A stretch of 30,733 nucleotides of DNA from JAYGED01 sp046582565. GTDB taxonomy: Bacteria; Pseudomonadota; Alphaproteobacteria; JAAXGF01. The stretch lies in NCBI GenBank assembly GCA_046582565.1, contig JAYGED010000134.1:1-30733 (forward strand). Reading direction: 5' to 3'. This document shows positions 7,097-17,021 of the stretch, one piece after another. A program made the position numbers and the translations under genes. The notes under the pieces were generated by a model. That model was not told where the DNA came from, made no database searches, and saw nothing but the letters and a program-made list of their open reading frames with translations. Each line of letters starts with the position of its first letter. The first letter of the stretch is position 1.

Positions 7097-9070
7097 TTAT
7101 ATAAACTCCAGGATGACCTGATCGACACTGACACTGTCGCCCACCAAAACCGCAATGTGGGCAATTGTGCCATCGCGCTCGGCGCGCAGCACGTTCTCCA
7201 TCTTCATGGCGTCGACCACACAAAGCGCCTCGCCCGCCTTGACCTCTTGGTCCTCGGTGACGGAAATCGAGATAACCCGGCCCGGCATGGGCGACAGAAG
7301 GAATCGAGAATGATCAGGGGCTGCCTTGGCCGGCATACGGGCGGCCAGTTCGGCGGCCCGGGGACGCCGCACGACCACATCGACCTCGACCCCGCCATGC
7401 CGCAGCCTGTAGCCCACTCCGTGCGCAACGATCTGGAGAGCGACCGACCGACCTTCCAGGCTGCCTCGCAACAAACTCTCCCCGGGATGCCAGTCACTCT
7501 CCAGGATAAGGGACTCACCATCCAGACCGACCTCGACACCGGCTTCCCGCCAGGCCGCCGTGACCCTATGCGCCTTGGCCCCGAGGCTGACAGACCAATC
7601 ACCCTCGAACTTCGATGAGGAGCCGGATAAATAGTCGGCCCGAGCCTGCTCGCGGAGATGGATCAGCAACGATGCCGTCAGCAGCACGTCAAACGCTTCG
7701 CCCTCGATGGCGTCGCCGGTATAGCTATCGCCGTATTCCGCCTCGATAAAGCCGGTATCCAGGCGGCCTTCCCTGAAACGCTGACGCCCCATGATCGAGG
7801 CCAGAAAGGAAATGTTGTGGCCGGGGCCGTGCAATTCGAATTCATCGAGCGCCGCGCTCATCCGGTCTATAGCGCCGGCGCGGGTCTCATCCCAGGTGCA
7901 TAGCTTGGCGATCATCGGGTCGTAGTTCATGGTCACCTCGGCGCCCTCATAGACGCCTGAATCGATGCGCACGCCCGCCATATCGATCGGCGGGCGATAG
8001 CGCCGGATGCGCCCCGGGGCGGGAAGGAAACCGCGTGATGGATCCTCAGCGTAAATTCGAGCCTCAATGGCGGCGCCCTCGATCGCCACCCCATCCTGCT
8101 CGATTTCGAGCTTTTCGCCGGCCGCGATACGGATCATCTGTTCGACGATATCGATACCCGTCACCAGCTCCGTCACCGGGTGTTCGACTTGTAATCTAGT
8201 ATGCATTTCAAGGAAATAGAAGTTTTTGTTCTTGTCGACTATGAACTCAACCGTGCCCGCCGAACGGTAATTCACCGCGTTCGCCAGGGCAATTGCCTGG
8301 CCGCCCATGGCGGCGCGGGTATCGGCGTCGAGGAAGGGGCTCGGCGCCTCCTCGATGACCTTCTGGTGGCGTCGCTGGATCGAACATTCCCGCTCGCCGA
8401 GATGAATGCAATGGCCATGAGCATCGGCGAGGACCTGGATTTCAATATGGCGCGGCTGATCGATATATTTCTCGATCAGCAGGCGTCCATCGCCGAAGCT
8501 CGCAACCGCTTCCGAGGCGGCTGACGCGAAGCTCTCTTCCAGGCCGGCCTCATCGCGGGCGATGCGCATCCCCTTGCCGCCGCCCCCGGCGGTCGCCTTG
8601 AGCATGACCGGATAGCCGATGTCGCGCGCCAGTTGGGCCGCCTGCGCCGCATCCACCAGGATTTCGTCGAACCCGGGAATTATGGTGACCCCGGCCTGGC
8701 CCGCCAGCCGCTTTGATTCGAGCTTGTCGCCCATCGCCTGGATGGCCTCGATGCCGGGCCCGATAAAGACCACGCCGACCGCCGCCAGGGCCTCGGCGAA
8801 TGCGGCGTTCTCGGCCAGGAAACCATAGCCGGGATGAACCGCCTGGGCGCCGCTCTCGCGTGCCGCATCAACGATTCGCTCGATGACCAGATAGCTCTCC
8901 ACCGACGGCGCGGGACCGATGGCGATGGCCTCGTCCGCGGCACGCACATGCGCCGCGTCGGCGTCGGCCTCGGAATAAACGGCAACGCAGCGAATACCCA
9001 TGTTTTGGGCGCTGCGCATGATGCGGCAGGCGATTTCGCCGCGATTGGCGATCAGAATTTTATCGAACAT
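7097..9070 (-). CDS. pccA: Acyl-CoA (propionyl-CoA type) carboxylase, biotin-containing alpha subunit
   Basis: Carboxylates its biotin with ATP and bicarbonate; the beta subunit then passes the CO2 to propionyl-CoA or a similar acyl-CoA. The 657-residue product has biotin carboxylase (1-445) with the ATP-grasp loop 'KATAGGGGKGMRIA' and 'FLEMHTRLQVEHPVTE', a BT linker region (about 460-570) and a C-terminal biotinyl domain with 'DAMKMEN', biotinylated at about Lys623. The start MFDKILIANRGEIA is standard. The matching beta subunit, pccB, is on the same strand but separated by a plus-strand synthetase gene. Propionyl-CoA is the likeliest substrate; geranyl- or methylcrotonyl-CoA cannot be excluded from sequence alone. 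Confidence 0.93.
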   Translation of the reverse strand: MFDKILIANRGEIACRIMRSAQNMGIRCVAVYSEADADAAHVRAADEAIAIGPAPSVESYLVIERIVDAARESGAQAVHPGYGFLAENAAFAEALAAVGVVFIGPGIEAIQAMGDKLESKRLAGQAGVTIIPGFDEILVDAAQAAQLARDIGYPVMLKATAGGGGKGMRIARDEAGLEESFASAASEAVASFGDGRLLIEKYIDQPRHIEIQVLADAHGHCIHLGERECSIQRRHQKVIEEAPSPFLDADTRAAMGGQAIALANAVNYRSAGTVEFIVDKNKNFYFLEMHTRLQVEHPVTELVTGIDIVEQMIRIAAGEKLEIEQDGVAIEGAAIEARIYAEDPSRGFLPAPGRIRRYRPPIDMAGVRIDSGVYEGAEVTMNYDPMIAKLCTWDETRAGAIDRMSAALDEFELHGPGHNISFLASIMGRQRFREGRLDTGFIEAEYGDSYTGDAIEGEAFDVLLTASLLIHLREQARADYLSGSSSKFEGDWSVSLGAKAHRVTAAWREAGVEVGLDGESLILESDWHPGESLLRGSLEGRSVALQIVAHGVGYRLRHGGVEVDVVVRRPRAAELAARMPAKAAPDHSRFLLSPMPGRVISISVTEDQEVKAGEALCVVDAMKMENVLRAERDGTIAHIAVLVGDSVSVDQVILEFI

Positions 9071-9176
9071 GCGTATTAAAGCCTGGAGAACAGTTAGTTA
9101 TGGTATGGCGCGAAGAACCCGCGCCGGAGGAGTTTGTACTATATTACCTGGAAAGCGGAGGCGCGAGTGGTCTGAC

Positions 9177-10718
9177 ATGGGCGAAAAAATACTGATTAGC
9201 GGCGATCGCCGGATCGCCCAGGACGCGCTCATGGAAAAGGCGCGCCGGGCCGCCACTGGATTTGCCGACCTTGGGATCGGTGACGGCGACACCGTCGCCC
9301 TCTTCCTGCGCAACGATTTTGCGTTCTTCGAAGCGGCCTACGCGGCGACCCTGTTGGGCGCCTATGCAGTGCCCATCAACTGGCACCTGAAGGCCGAAGA
9401 GGCCGGCTACATCATCAGGGACAGCGCCGCGCGCGCCCTGGTCATTCATGCCGACCTGCTGCCCGCCATCGCGGCAGCGATCCCCGACGAGGTCACGCTC
9501 TTCGTGGTGCCGACACCGCCGGAAATTGCCGCAGGCTATCGAATCGAGCCGGCGGAGACGATGGTCCCGCCCGGCCACACGGCCTGGGACCAGTGGCTTG
9601 CGCGCCATCCCGAATGGCTTGAGCCGGCCAGAGCCGACCGCCCGAGCATGATCTATACTTCAGGCACCACCGGCAGACCCAAGGGGGTGCGCCGCGAGCC
9701 CTGGATCGGCGACGCCGCCATTGCACGCCGCAATGAACTCATCGATATGTGGTTCGGCCTCAACCCGGCCCAGCCGCCGCGCACCGTGATCACCGGCCCC
9801 ATGTACCATGTGGTGCCGAACCATTACGGGCTCTTTGCGCTGCAATGCGGCGGTTTGCTGGTGCTTCAGCCGCGCTTCGACGCCGAGGAGCTGCTCGCCA
9901 TGATCAAGCGCCACCGCATCACCCATGTCCACCTGGTGCCGACCATGTTCGTGCGGCTTCTGCGCCTGCCCGACGCGGTGCGCGCACGCTACGACACCAC
10001 GTCGCTCGAGTTCGTCAGCCACGGCGCGGCACCCTGCCCGCCCGACATCAAACGCCGCATGATCGAGTGGTGGGGACCGGTGATCAACGAATATTACGGC
10101 GCCACCGAAAGCGGCGCCGTGTGCTGCCACAGCTCGCAAGAGGCGCTGCGCAAGCCCGGCACCGTAGGCCGGGCCATCGAGGGCGGTGTGATCCGTATTT
10201 ACGACGAGGAGGGCAACGAACAGCCGGTCGGCGAGATCGGCGAAATATACCTGCGCCTCGATGTCTGGCCCGATTTCACCTACAACAACCTCGACCATAA
10301 GCGCGGCGAGATCGAACGCGACGGCCTCATCACGATCGGCGATATGGGTTACCTCGACGAGGACGGCTATCTGTTCCTGGTCGACCGGGTCAACGACATG
10401 GTGATTTCCGGCGGCGTCAACATCTACCCGGCGGAGATCGAGGCGGTGCTAATCGACATGCCCGGGGTGCATGATTGCGCCGTGTTCGGCATTCCCGACG
10501 AGGAATACGGCGAGCAGCTCTGCGCCTATATCGAGCCTATCGACGGCGACCCCCTCGATGTCGAGGGGGTGCGCGCCTATCTGCGCGAACGCATCGCCAA
10601 CTACAAGGTGCCCAAGACGGTCGAATTCCAGGCCGACCTGCCGCGCGAGGATTCGGGGAAAATATTCAAGCGCCGCCTGCGCGAACCCTACTGGCGCGAC
10701 GCCGGTCGTAACATTTAG
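9177..10718 (+). CDS. AMP-forming acyl-CoA synthetase
   Basis: Activates a carboxylic acid to its CoA thioester through an acyl-adenylate. The 513-residue product has the P-loop 'MIYTSGTTGRPKGV' (158-171), the A5 motif 'NEYYGATESG', the hinge 'DRVNDMVISGGVNIYPAEIE' and the A10 lysine in 'EDSGKIFKRRL' (about K495). The substrate is not evident; the family includes fatty-, aryl- and bile-acid ligases. A GGAGG at 9157-9161 lies 15 bp before the ATG. The gene is divergent from pccA (106 bp) and convergent with the 2TM gene, their stop codons overlapping. Its position between pccA and pccB suggests it may feed this carboxylase. Confidence 0.9.
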   Translation: MGEKILISGDRRIAQDALMEKARRAATGFADLGIGDGDTVALFLRNDFAFFEAAYAATLLGAYAVPINWHLKAEEAGYIIRDSAARALVIHADLLPAIAAAIPDEVTLFVVPTPPEIAAGYRIEPAETMVPPGHTAWDQWLARHPEWLEPARADRPSMIYTSGTTGRPKGVRREPWIGDAAIARRNELIDMWFGLNPAQPPRTVITGPMYHVVPNHYGLFALQCGGLLVLQPRFDAEELLAMIKRHRITHVHLVPTMFVRLLRLPDAVRARYDTTSLEFVSHGAAPCPPDIKRRMIEWWGPVINEYYGATESGAVCCHSSQEALRKPGTVGRAIEGGVIRIYDEEGNEQPVGEIGEIYLRLDVWPDFTYNNLDHKRGEIERDGLITIGDMGYLDEDGYLFLVDRVNDMVISGGVNIYPAEIEAVLIDMPGVHDCAVFGIPDEEYGEQLCAYIEPIDGDPLDVEGVRAYLRERIANYKVPKTVEFQADLPREDSGKIFKRRLREPYWRDAGRNI

Positions 10719-10923
10719 CCGAAAAGCCCCATGACATAGGCTACGTGGATGGCGAGCACACCGCCCCAGCCGACACCGGGCCAGACGAACCAAAGAATGT
10801 CGGGCGTGACCATGAGGTTAACCGTAAACAGCGCCCCCATCACCATGAAATAGCCGATGAGATGGAGCCCGAACCGCCGCAGGCGGCGGCCCGCGTCGCT
10901 ATCTTCCTCAACGTTATCCTCTT

Positions 10924-10927
<4 letters not shown>
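10715..10927 (-). CDS. Small 2TM-domain membrane protein
   Basis: About 70 residues: a charged N-terminus (KEDNVEEDSDAGRRLRR) then two membrane helices, 'FGLHLIGYFMVMGALFTVNL' and 'VGWGGVLAIHVAYVMGLFG', joined by a loop with 'ILWFVWPGVGWG'. The pattern H...Y...N...W-WP-GWG...H is that of the 2TM domain family, whose function is not established. I chose the GTG at 10927, which overlaps the pccB stop by 4 bp (GTGA) like all upstream junctions in this operon; a GTG at 10954 would give 79 residues and a 31-bp overlap. Its TAA overlaps the stop of the opposing synthetase gene. Confidence 0.75.
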
Positions 10928-12452
<1,525 letters not shown>

Positions 12453-12456
<4 letters not shown>

Positions 12457-13163
12457 GACGCTATCTTAACGTGATTGCACAGCTTGAGGAACCGCGCAGA
12501 ATTGAACAGGGCTACGCGCAAACGCTCGGCATAATCGCGAGCTTCCGTATCCTCGCCCCAACGCTCGGCCTGAAAGCTCTCGTCGATCCGGCTGAGGCGC
12601 CAGGCTGTTTCAACATCAATATGCCCATCGGCCAGGGCCAGGCCGATGATCAGAGAACCGCTCGTCGCCGTCAGGCCATGGAGCGCCGCCAGGGACATGA
12701 CGTCATAACCATCGACCGCGGCCCGCAGCGCCTTCACTGCCGCGCTTTCCTGGGGCGCCGCGATCACCCCTTCGGCAACTACCAGCCTGGCGCCGAACCG
12801 CTCGGCGCACCAATCCAGCAACGGTTGCCAGTCTTGCGCCTGGCGAGCCTTAAGGTCGGCCGGCTCAGCGGCGCGCAGGCACAACAGGTCGGTCTCGCTG
12901 TAAGCGGCGATTTCATCCACCACCTCATTTCGATGATCGGTGACCCGGTCGATGGCGGTGGCCGCCAGCCGCATGAACGGCATGCTGTCGGGCTCGATAG
13001 TCTCGCCTTGCGCCGCCCATTCCTCGGCGACGGCTTCGGCGAGCGGCGCATGGGGCAGAATCAGGGGCCGCCCCGCCGGGGTTTTGACCGTCTTGCCGTC
13101 GAGGGTGATCGTCACGCCACTCTCATCGGCACTGGTAGCAACCTGATCGTAGACCCGCCTCAC
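12453..13163 (-). CDS. ATP12-family F1-ATPase assembly chaperone
   Basis: 236-residue protein of the ATP12 family, which in mitochondria binds the F1 alpha subunit during assembly; alphaproteobacteria carry homologues. Recognisable segments are 'ITLDGKTVKTPAGRPLILP', 'EEWAAQGETIEPDSMPFMRL' and 'YSETDLLCLRA' near the middle, and 'TSGSLIIGLALA' in the C-terminal half. The start is GTG at 13163, overlapping the upstream HAD gene stop (GTGA). The gene sits between unrelated functions in an overlapping chain. No ATP synthase subunit gene is nearby. Confidence 0.88.
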
Positions 13164-13837
13164 GGCGCCAGCCCCTCGATAACGCCGGACAGGGCCGCAA
13201 AATTATCGATTACGGTCAGCGCGCCGGAGCGATGAAGCTCGGCGGTCTCGTGATAGCCCCAGCTGACGCCGATGGCCCGCGCGCGCGCATTGATCGCCAT
13301 CTCCATATCGAAGCTTGTATCGCCGATCACCACAGTCTCCCCGGGCGTCACGCCGGCTTCCGCCACGGCCTGATCCACCATGCCGGGATGGGGCTTGCTG
13401 GGCGCTCTGTCGGAGGTTTGCAGGGTGATGAAATAATCGGCGAGATCGAAGGTTTCCAGCATGGTATCCAGGCCGCGCCGGGATTTTCCCGTGGCAATGC
13501 CCAGCAGATAGCCCGCCCCATGGAGCCCGACGATGGCCTCGATAGCGCCGTCATAAAGCGGGCTCTCGGGCTCACCCCGGCTGCGCTGTTCCGACGAAGC
13601 GCGGCGATAATCTTCCACCAGCCCTGCGCGCAGGGAAAAACCCGCTGCCGGCAAGAGGGCGCCCATGGCGTAATCCAGTGACAAGCCGATGGTGCCGCGA
13701 ATCGCCTGCGCCTCGGGCTCGGGCAGATCGTTCAGGGCGAAGGCCCGGCGCATGGCGGTGACAATGCTGTGCTGGCTGTCGACCAGGGTGCCGTCGCAAT
13801 CGAAGAGAATGAGCCGGGGCTTCACGGGGGGCGTCAC
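13160..13837 (-). CDS. HAD-superfamily hydrolase, phosphoglycolate-phosphatase-like
   Basis: 225-residue phosphatase of HAD subfamily I. Motif I is 'FDCDGTLVDS' with nucleophile Asp13 and acid Asp15, motif II is the Thr in 'GIATGKSRRG', motif III is the Lys in 'SKPHPGMV', and motif IV is 'VIGDTSFDMEMA'. A helical cap domain lies between motifs I and II. The substrate is unknown. The open frame runs far upstream into rluC, but GTG at 13837 overlaps the rluC stop by 4 bp (GTGA) and precedes motif I closely; a second GTG at 13825 is also possible. Confidence 0.85.
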   Translation of the reverse strand: MTPPVKPRLILFDCDGTLVDSQHSIVTAMRRAFALNDLPEPEAQAIRGTIGLSLDYAMGALLPAAGFSLRAGLVEDYRRASSEQRSRGEPESPLYDGAIEAIVGLHGAGYLLGIATGKSRRGLDTMLETFDLADYFITLQTSDRAPSKPHPGMVDQAVAEAGVTPGETVVIGDTSFDMEMAINARARAIGVSWGYHETAELHRSGALTVIDNFAALSGVIEGLAP

Positions 13838-14829
13838 TGGGGGGCCTCGGCGAAGGGGTCTTCGCTGTGTTTGGCGTCGAATCCAAACAGCCGCCAGGTC
13901 TCGGCCATATGAGCCGGCAGCGGCGCGGTGAGATGGAGCATACCGCCGCTTCGTTTGGGCAGGCTCAAGGATCGGGCATGGAGATGAAGCATCTTCGAAA
14001 ACCCGCCGCCGCCGAGATAAGCGTCGGCGCCGCCATATTTGCCGTCGCCCATGATCGGCGTGCCCATGGCCGCGCAATGGACGCGAAGCTGATGGGTGCG
14101 ACCGGTCGAGGGCCTCAGCGCCAGCCACGCCGCCTGCTGGCCGATCCGGTCTATCAGTTTGAAATCAGTCACCGCGTCGAGACCATCGGCATCGCCGACC
14201 ATACGCTCGCCCTGGGGTCCGGGCCGCTTGCTCAGGGCCAGATCGATACGCCCCTCGTCCCGCTCCGGCTCGCCGACCACCAGCGCCCAATAGGTTTTGA
14301 TCACATCGCGGCCACGAAACAACCGGCCCATCCAGGCCGCCGCCGAGACGTTGCGCGCCAACAGCAGCACCCCGGAGGTGTCGCGATCGAGGCGGTGGAC
14401 CAGACGGGGCCGTTCGCCGCCTTTCTCACCCAGCGCATCGAGCATGGCGTCGAGATGGCGCGTGGTCTTGCTGCCGCCCTGTACGGCCAGCCCGGCCTGC
14501 TTATCGATAGCGATGATGTCGTCGTCGCGATACAGCACCCGGGCCCGCAATTCTTTGCTATCGGCGGCGCTGACCGATGGCCGTGCGGGGCGCGAGGTCG
14601 GTTTATCGTCGCCGAACGGTGGGATGCGGATTTTCTGGCCGGGGCGTAGACGCTCGCCGGCCTTGACCCGTCCGCCATCGACGCGCACCTGCCCGGTGCG
14701 CAGCAGTTTCTCCAGGCGACCGTGGCCGAGGCCGGGGAAATGCCGTTTGAACCAGCGATCAAGACGGATATCGGCCTCGTCGTCGGCGACGATCCGGGTT
14801 TCGACCGGGCTCCCCACGGTGCTCGTCAA
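13834..14829 (-). CDS. RluC/RluD-family 23S rRNA pseudouridine synthase
   Basis: Isomerises uridines in large-subunit rRNA. The 331 residues comprise an N-terminal S4 RNA-binding domain (about 20-80, 'RLDRWFKRHFPGL...QVRVDGGRVKAG') and the catalytic domain with 'HRLDRDTSG' (145-153), Asp148 being the catalytic aspartate. 'PSTGRTHQLRVH' and 'IMGDGKYGG' are further family motifs. By its S4 domain it resembles RluC more than RluA, but the target uridines cannot be read from sequence. The start is TTG at 14829, overlapping the crcB stop (TTGA); a GTG four codons later is an alternative. Confidence 0.9.
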   Translation of the reverse strand: MTSTVGSPVETRIVADDEADIRLDRWFKRHFPGLGHGRLEKLLRTGQVRVDGGRVKAGERLRPGQKIRIPPFGDDKPTSRPARPSVSAADSKELRARVLYRDDDIIAIDKQAGLAVQGGSKTTRHLDAMLDALGEKGGERPRLVHRLDRDTSGVLLLARNVSAAAWMGRLFRGRDVIKTYWALVVGEPERDEGRIDLALSKRPGPQGERMVGDADGLDAVTDFKLIDRIGQQAAWLALRPSTGRTHQLRVHCAAMGTPIMGDGKYGGADAYLGGGGFSKMLHLHARSLSLPKRSGGMLHLTAPLPAHMAETWRLFGFDAKHSEDPFAEAPQ

Positions 14830-15203
14830 AACGCCAGTCGGACGGCGGCCATGCCGCCCATGAAGGCGATCAAGGCAAGCCCTACGGAGGCCAACACATA
14901 GAGCGACGCGGGCAGGACATCGCCGCGGTCAAACATCACCATGACGTCGAGTGAGAAAGTCGAGAAGGTGGTGAAACTGCCCAAGATGCCAACCACCAGG
15001 AAGGCGCGAAAATCGTTCCCCACGGTCCAGAACAGCGCCATACCCTCGATCAGCGCGCCGAGAAACATCGAGCCCAGGATGTTGATGATCATGGTGCCGT
15101 AGGGAAATCCCAGCCCCAAAAGATGGCCGATTTGAATGGTCAGCAGATAGCGCGCCATCGCACCAATCGCGCCGCCGGCGGCGATTGCCAAAAGCGTACT
15201 CAT
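14826..15203 (-). CDS. crcB: Fluoride-exporting channel CrcB (Fluc)
   Basis: Inner-membrane fluoride channel working as a dual-topology dimer. The 125 residues form four hydrophobic helices. Family motifs are 'GGAIGAMARYL' in helix 1, 'GTMIINILGSMFLG' with the pore Asn in helix 2, and 'GILGSFTTFSTFS' with the break of helix 3 that lines the fluoride path. The ATG overlaps the rarA stop by 4 bp, leaving no space for the fluoride riboswitch that precedes crcB in many bacteria. Confidence 0.95.
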   Translation of the reverse strand: MSTLLAIAAGGAIGAMARYLLTIQIGHLLGLGFPYGTMIINILGSMFLGALIEGMALFWTVGNDFRAFLVVGILGSFTTFSTFSLDVMVMFDRGDVLPASLYVLASVGLALIAFMGGMAAVRLAF

Positions 15204-16519
15204 ACCCCCTCCCCGCCTTCACCCTCTCCCGTGTCGCCACGTTTATGGCGCAGCTTGGCCCAATAGGCCAACCGCTTGGCAACATCGCGCTCGAAGCCGC
15301 GATCCATCGGCCGGTAGTAGCTCTCGCGCACCATCTCGTCGGGGAAGTAATTCTGGCCCGAGAAACCGTCGGCGGCGTCGTGGTCATACTCATAACCCTT
15401 GCCATAGCCGATATCCTTCATGAACTGGGTGGGCGCGTTGAGAATATGCTTCGGCGGCATGAGGGAGCCCTTGTCGCGGGCGCTGCGCTGGGCGGCGCCG
15501 AAGGCCCGGTAGGCGGCGTTCGACTTGGGCGCGGTGGCGAGATAGACGACGCATTGCGCCAGGGCAAGCTCGCCTTCGGGCGTTCCGAGAAAATCATAGG
15601 CCTGCTTGGCGGCAAGCGCCTGGACCAGCGCCTGGGGGTCGGCGAGGCCGATATCCTCCGAGGCGAAGCGCACCAGGCGGCGGGATATGTAGAGCGGCGC
15701 CTCGCCTGCCGCCAGCATGCGCGCCAGCCAGTAAAGGGCGGCGTCGCAATCAGAGCCGCGCAGGGATTTATGGAGCGCGCTGATTAAATTGAAATGACCC
15801 TCCTGGGCCTTGTCGTAGAGCGGCGCCCGCTGCTGCACCGCCTCGGCGAGGCCGGCGCGGTCGAGTGTCGTCCCCGCCGGCATAGCGAAGAGCTCCTCGG
15901 CCAGATTAAGCAGATAGCGGCCATCGCCATCGGCAATATCGCACAAGGCATCCCGGGCGCCGTCGTCGAGCGGCAGCTTGGCCCCCTCCTCGGCCTCGGC
16001 GCGGGCCAGAAGCATTTCCAAGGCGGCGTCGTCGAGACGGTTGAGCACCATCACCTGAGAGCGCGACAACAGGGGCGAGATCACCTCAAACGACGGATTC
16101 TCGGTGGTCGCTCCGATGAGGATCACCGTGCCGTCCTCCACATAAGGCAGCAGGCCGTCCTGCTGGGCCCGGTTGAAGCGATGAATTTCATCGACAAACA
16201 GCAGGGTTCCCCGGCCCGCCTCGCGACGCTCGCGCGCCTTGGCGAAGATCTTGCGAAGGTCGGCCACACCGGAAAACACCGCCGATATGGCTTCAAATTC
16301 GTGATCCGTGTGATCAGCGATAAGCCGTGCGATGGTGGTTTTGCCGCATCCCGGCGGGCCCCATAGCACGATCGAGGCGAGGCGGCGCTCAGCGATCATG
16401 CGACCAAGTGGCTGCTCGGGCCCGAGGATATGATCCTGACCGACGACCTGGGATAAATCGGTGGGGCGCAGCCGGTCGGCAAGCGGCCGGGGCGCGGATG
16501 ATTCAAATAGAGTTGCCAT
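15200..16519 (-). CDS. rarA: Replication-associated recombination protein A (AAA+ ATPase)
   Basis: RarA/MgsA, related to clamp-loader ATPases, acts at stalled replication forks. The 439-residue product has Walker A GPPGCGKT (54-61), Walker B 'LLFVDEIHRFN' with D110/E111, sensor 1 'GATTENPSF', the 'SRSQVMVL' region, and a C-terminal tetramerisation domain ending 'GYEYDHDAADGF' and 'YYRPMDRGFE'. GGAG precedes the ATG. It lies 49 bp beyond rplQ, with no convincing terminator between, and heads a chain of seven genes joined by 4-bp overlaps. Confidence 0.95.
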   Translation of the reverse strand: MATLFESSAPRPLADRLRPTDLSQVVGQDHILGPEQPLGRMIAERRLASIVLWGPPGCGKTTIARLIADHTDHEFEAISAVFSGVADLRKIFAKARERREAGRGTLLFVDEIHRFNRAQQDGLLPYVEDGTVILIGATTENPSFEVISPLLSRSQVMVLNRLDDAALEMLLARAEAEEGAKLPLDDGARDALCDIADGDGRYLLNLAEELFAMPAGTTLDRAGLAEAVQQRAPLYDKAQEGHFNLISALHKSLRGSDCDAALYWLARMLAAGEAPLYISRRLVRFASEDIGLADPQALVQALAAKQAYDFLGTPEGELALAQCVVYLATAPKSNAAYRAFGAAQRSARDKGSLMPPKHILNAPTQFMKDIGYGKGYEYDHDAADGFSGQNYFPDEMVRESYYRPMDRGFERDVAKRLAYWAKLRHKRGDTGEGEGGEGV

Positions 16520-16568
16520 AATACAACTCCGGAAGGATTAAGCTCTGCGGGACGTAACCCAAGGCGGA

Positions 16569-16988
16569 CTAGGCCTCGGAGTCGTCCTCGTCACCATGCA
16601 GCGGCCCGGAATCGAGGCCCTTGGCATCCAGGTCGCGGTCGACCAACTCAATGACCGCGAGCGGCGCCATGTCGCCATGGCGAAAACCGGCCTGCAACAC
16701 ACGGGTATATCCACCGGCTCTATCGCTATAGCGCGGAGCGATTGTCGCGAACAGCTTGCCGGTGACGGTCTCATCGCGCAGCACGGACATCGCCCTGCGA
16801 CGGGCGGACAGGTCACCTTTCTTGCCCAGCGTGATGAGCTTTTCGACCACCGGGCGAAGCTCCTTGGCCTTGGGCAGGGTGGTGGTGATCTGCTCATGCT
16901 TGAGCAGGGCCGCCGCCATGTTGGCGAACAACGCCTTGCGATGGGATGAGGTACGATTGAGCTTGCGGCCGCTTAGGCGATGACGCAT
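16569..16988 (-). CDS. rplQ: 50S ribosomal protein L17
   Basis: Large-subunit protein L17 near the peptide exit tunnel. The 139 residues include the conserved start 'MRHRLSGRKLNRTSSHRKAL' and 'LLKHEQITTTLPKAKELRPV'. The tail (about 120-139) is acidic, 'GDEDDSEA', slightly longer than the roughly 127-residue E. coli form. It is the last ribosomal gene of the alpha cluster, 33 bp after rpoA. Confidence 0.97.
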   Translation of the reverse strand: MRHRLSGRKLNRTSSHRKALFANMAAALLKHEQITTTLPKAKELRPVVEKLITLGKKGDLSARRRAMSVLRDETVTGKLFATIAPRYSDRAGGYTRVLQAGFRHGDMAPLAVIELVDRDLDAKGLDSGPLHGDEDDSEA

Positions 16989-17021
16989 GGCAACTTATCC
17001 TTATAAAACTCGGCCCGACGA

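Noticed and set aside
9107..9125. GGCGCG-N7-CGCGCC inverted repeat between pccA and the synthetase
   Set aside because: Six-bp G/C-only arms are expected by chance in this composition, and no promoter boxes align with it convincingly.
13838..14128. Upstream extension of the HAD phosphatase frame by about 97 codons
   Set aside because: The extension lies wholly within rluC coding sequence and is Arg/Pro-rich. The HAD family begins shortly before motif I.
13867..14649. Plus-strand open frame of 260 codons opposite rluC
   Set aside because: Antisense shadow of a pseudouridine synthase with intact catalytic motifs.
15204..15300. Fluoride riboswitch upstream of crcB
   Set aside because: The crcB ATG overlaps the rarA stop by 4 bp and the upstream DNA is conserved rarA coding sequence, leaving no leader.
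16520..16568. Terminator after rplQ
   Set aside because: I looked for a GC-rich stem followed by T residues on the minus strand and found none that convinces.
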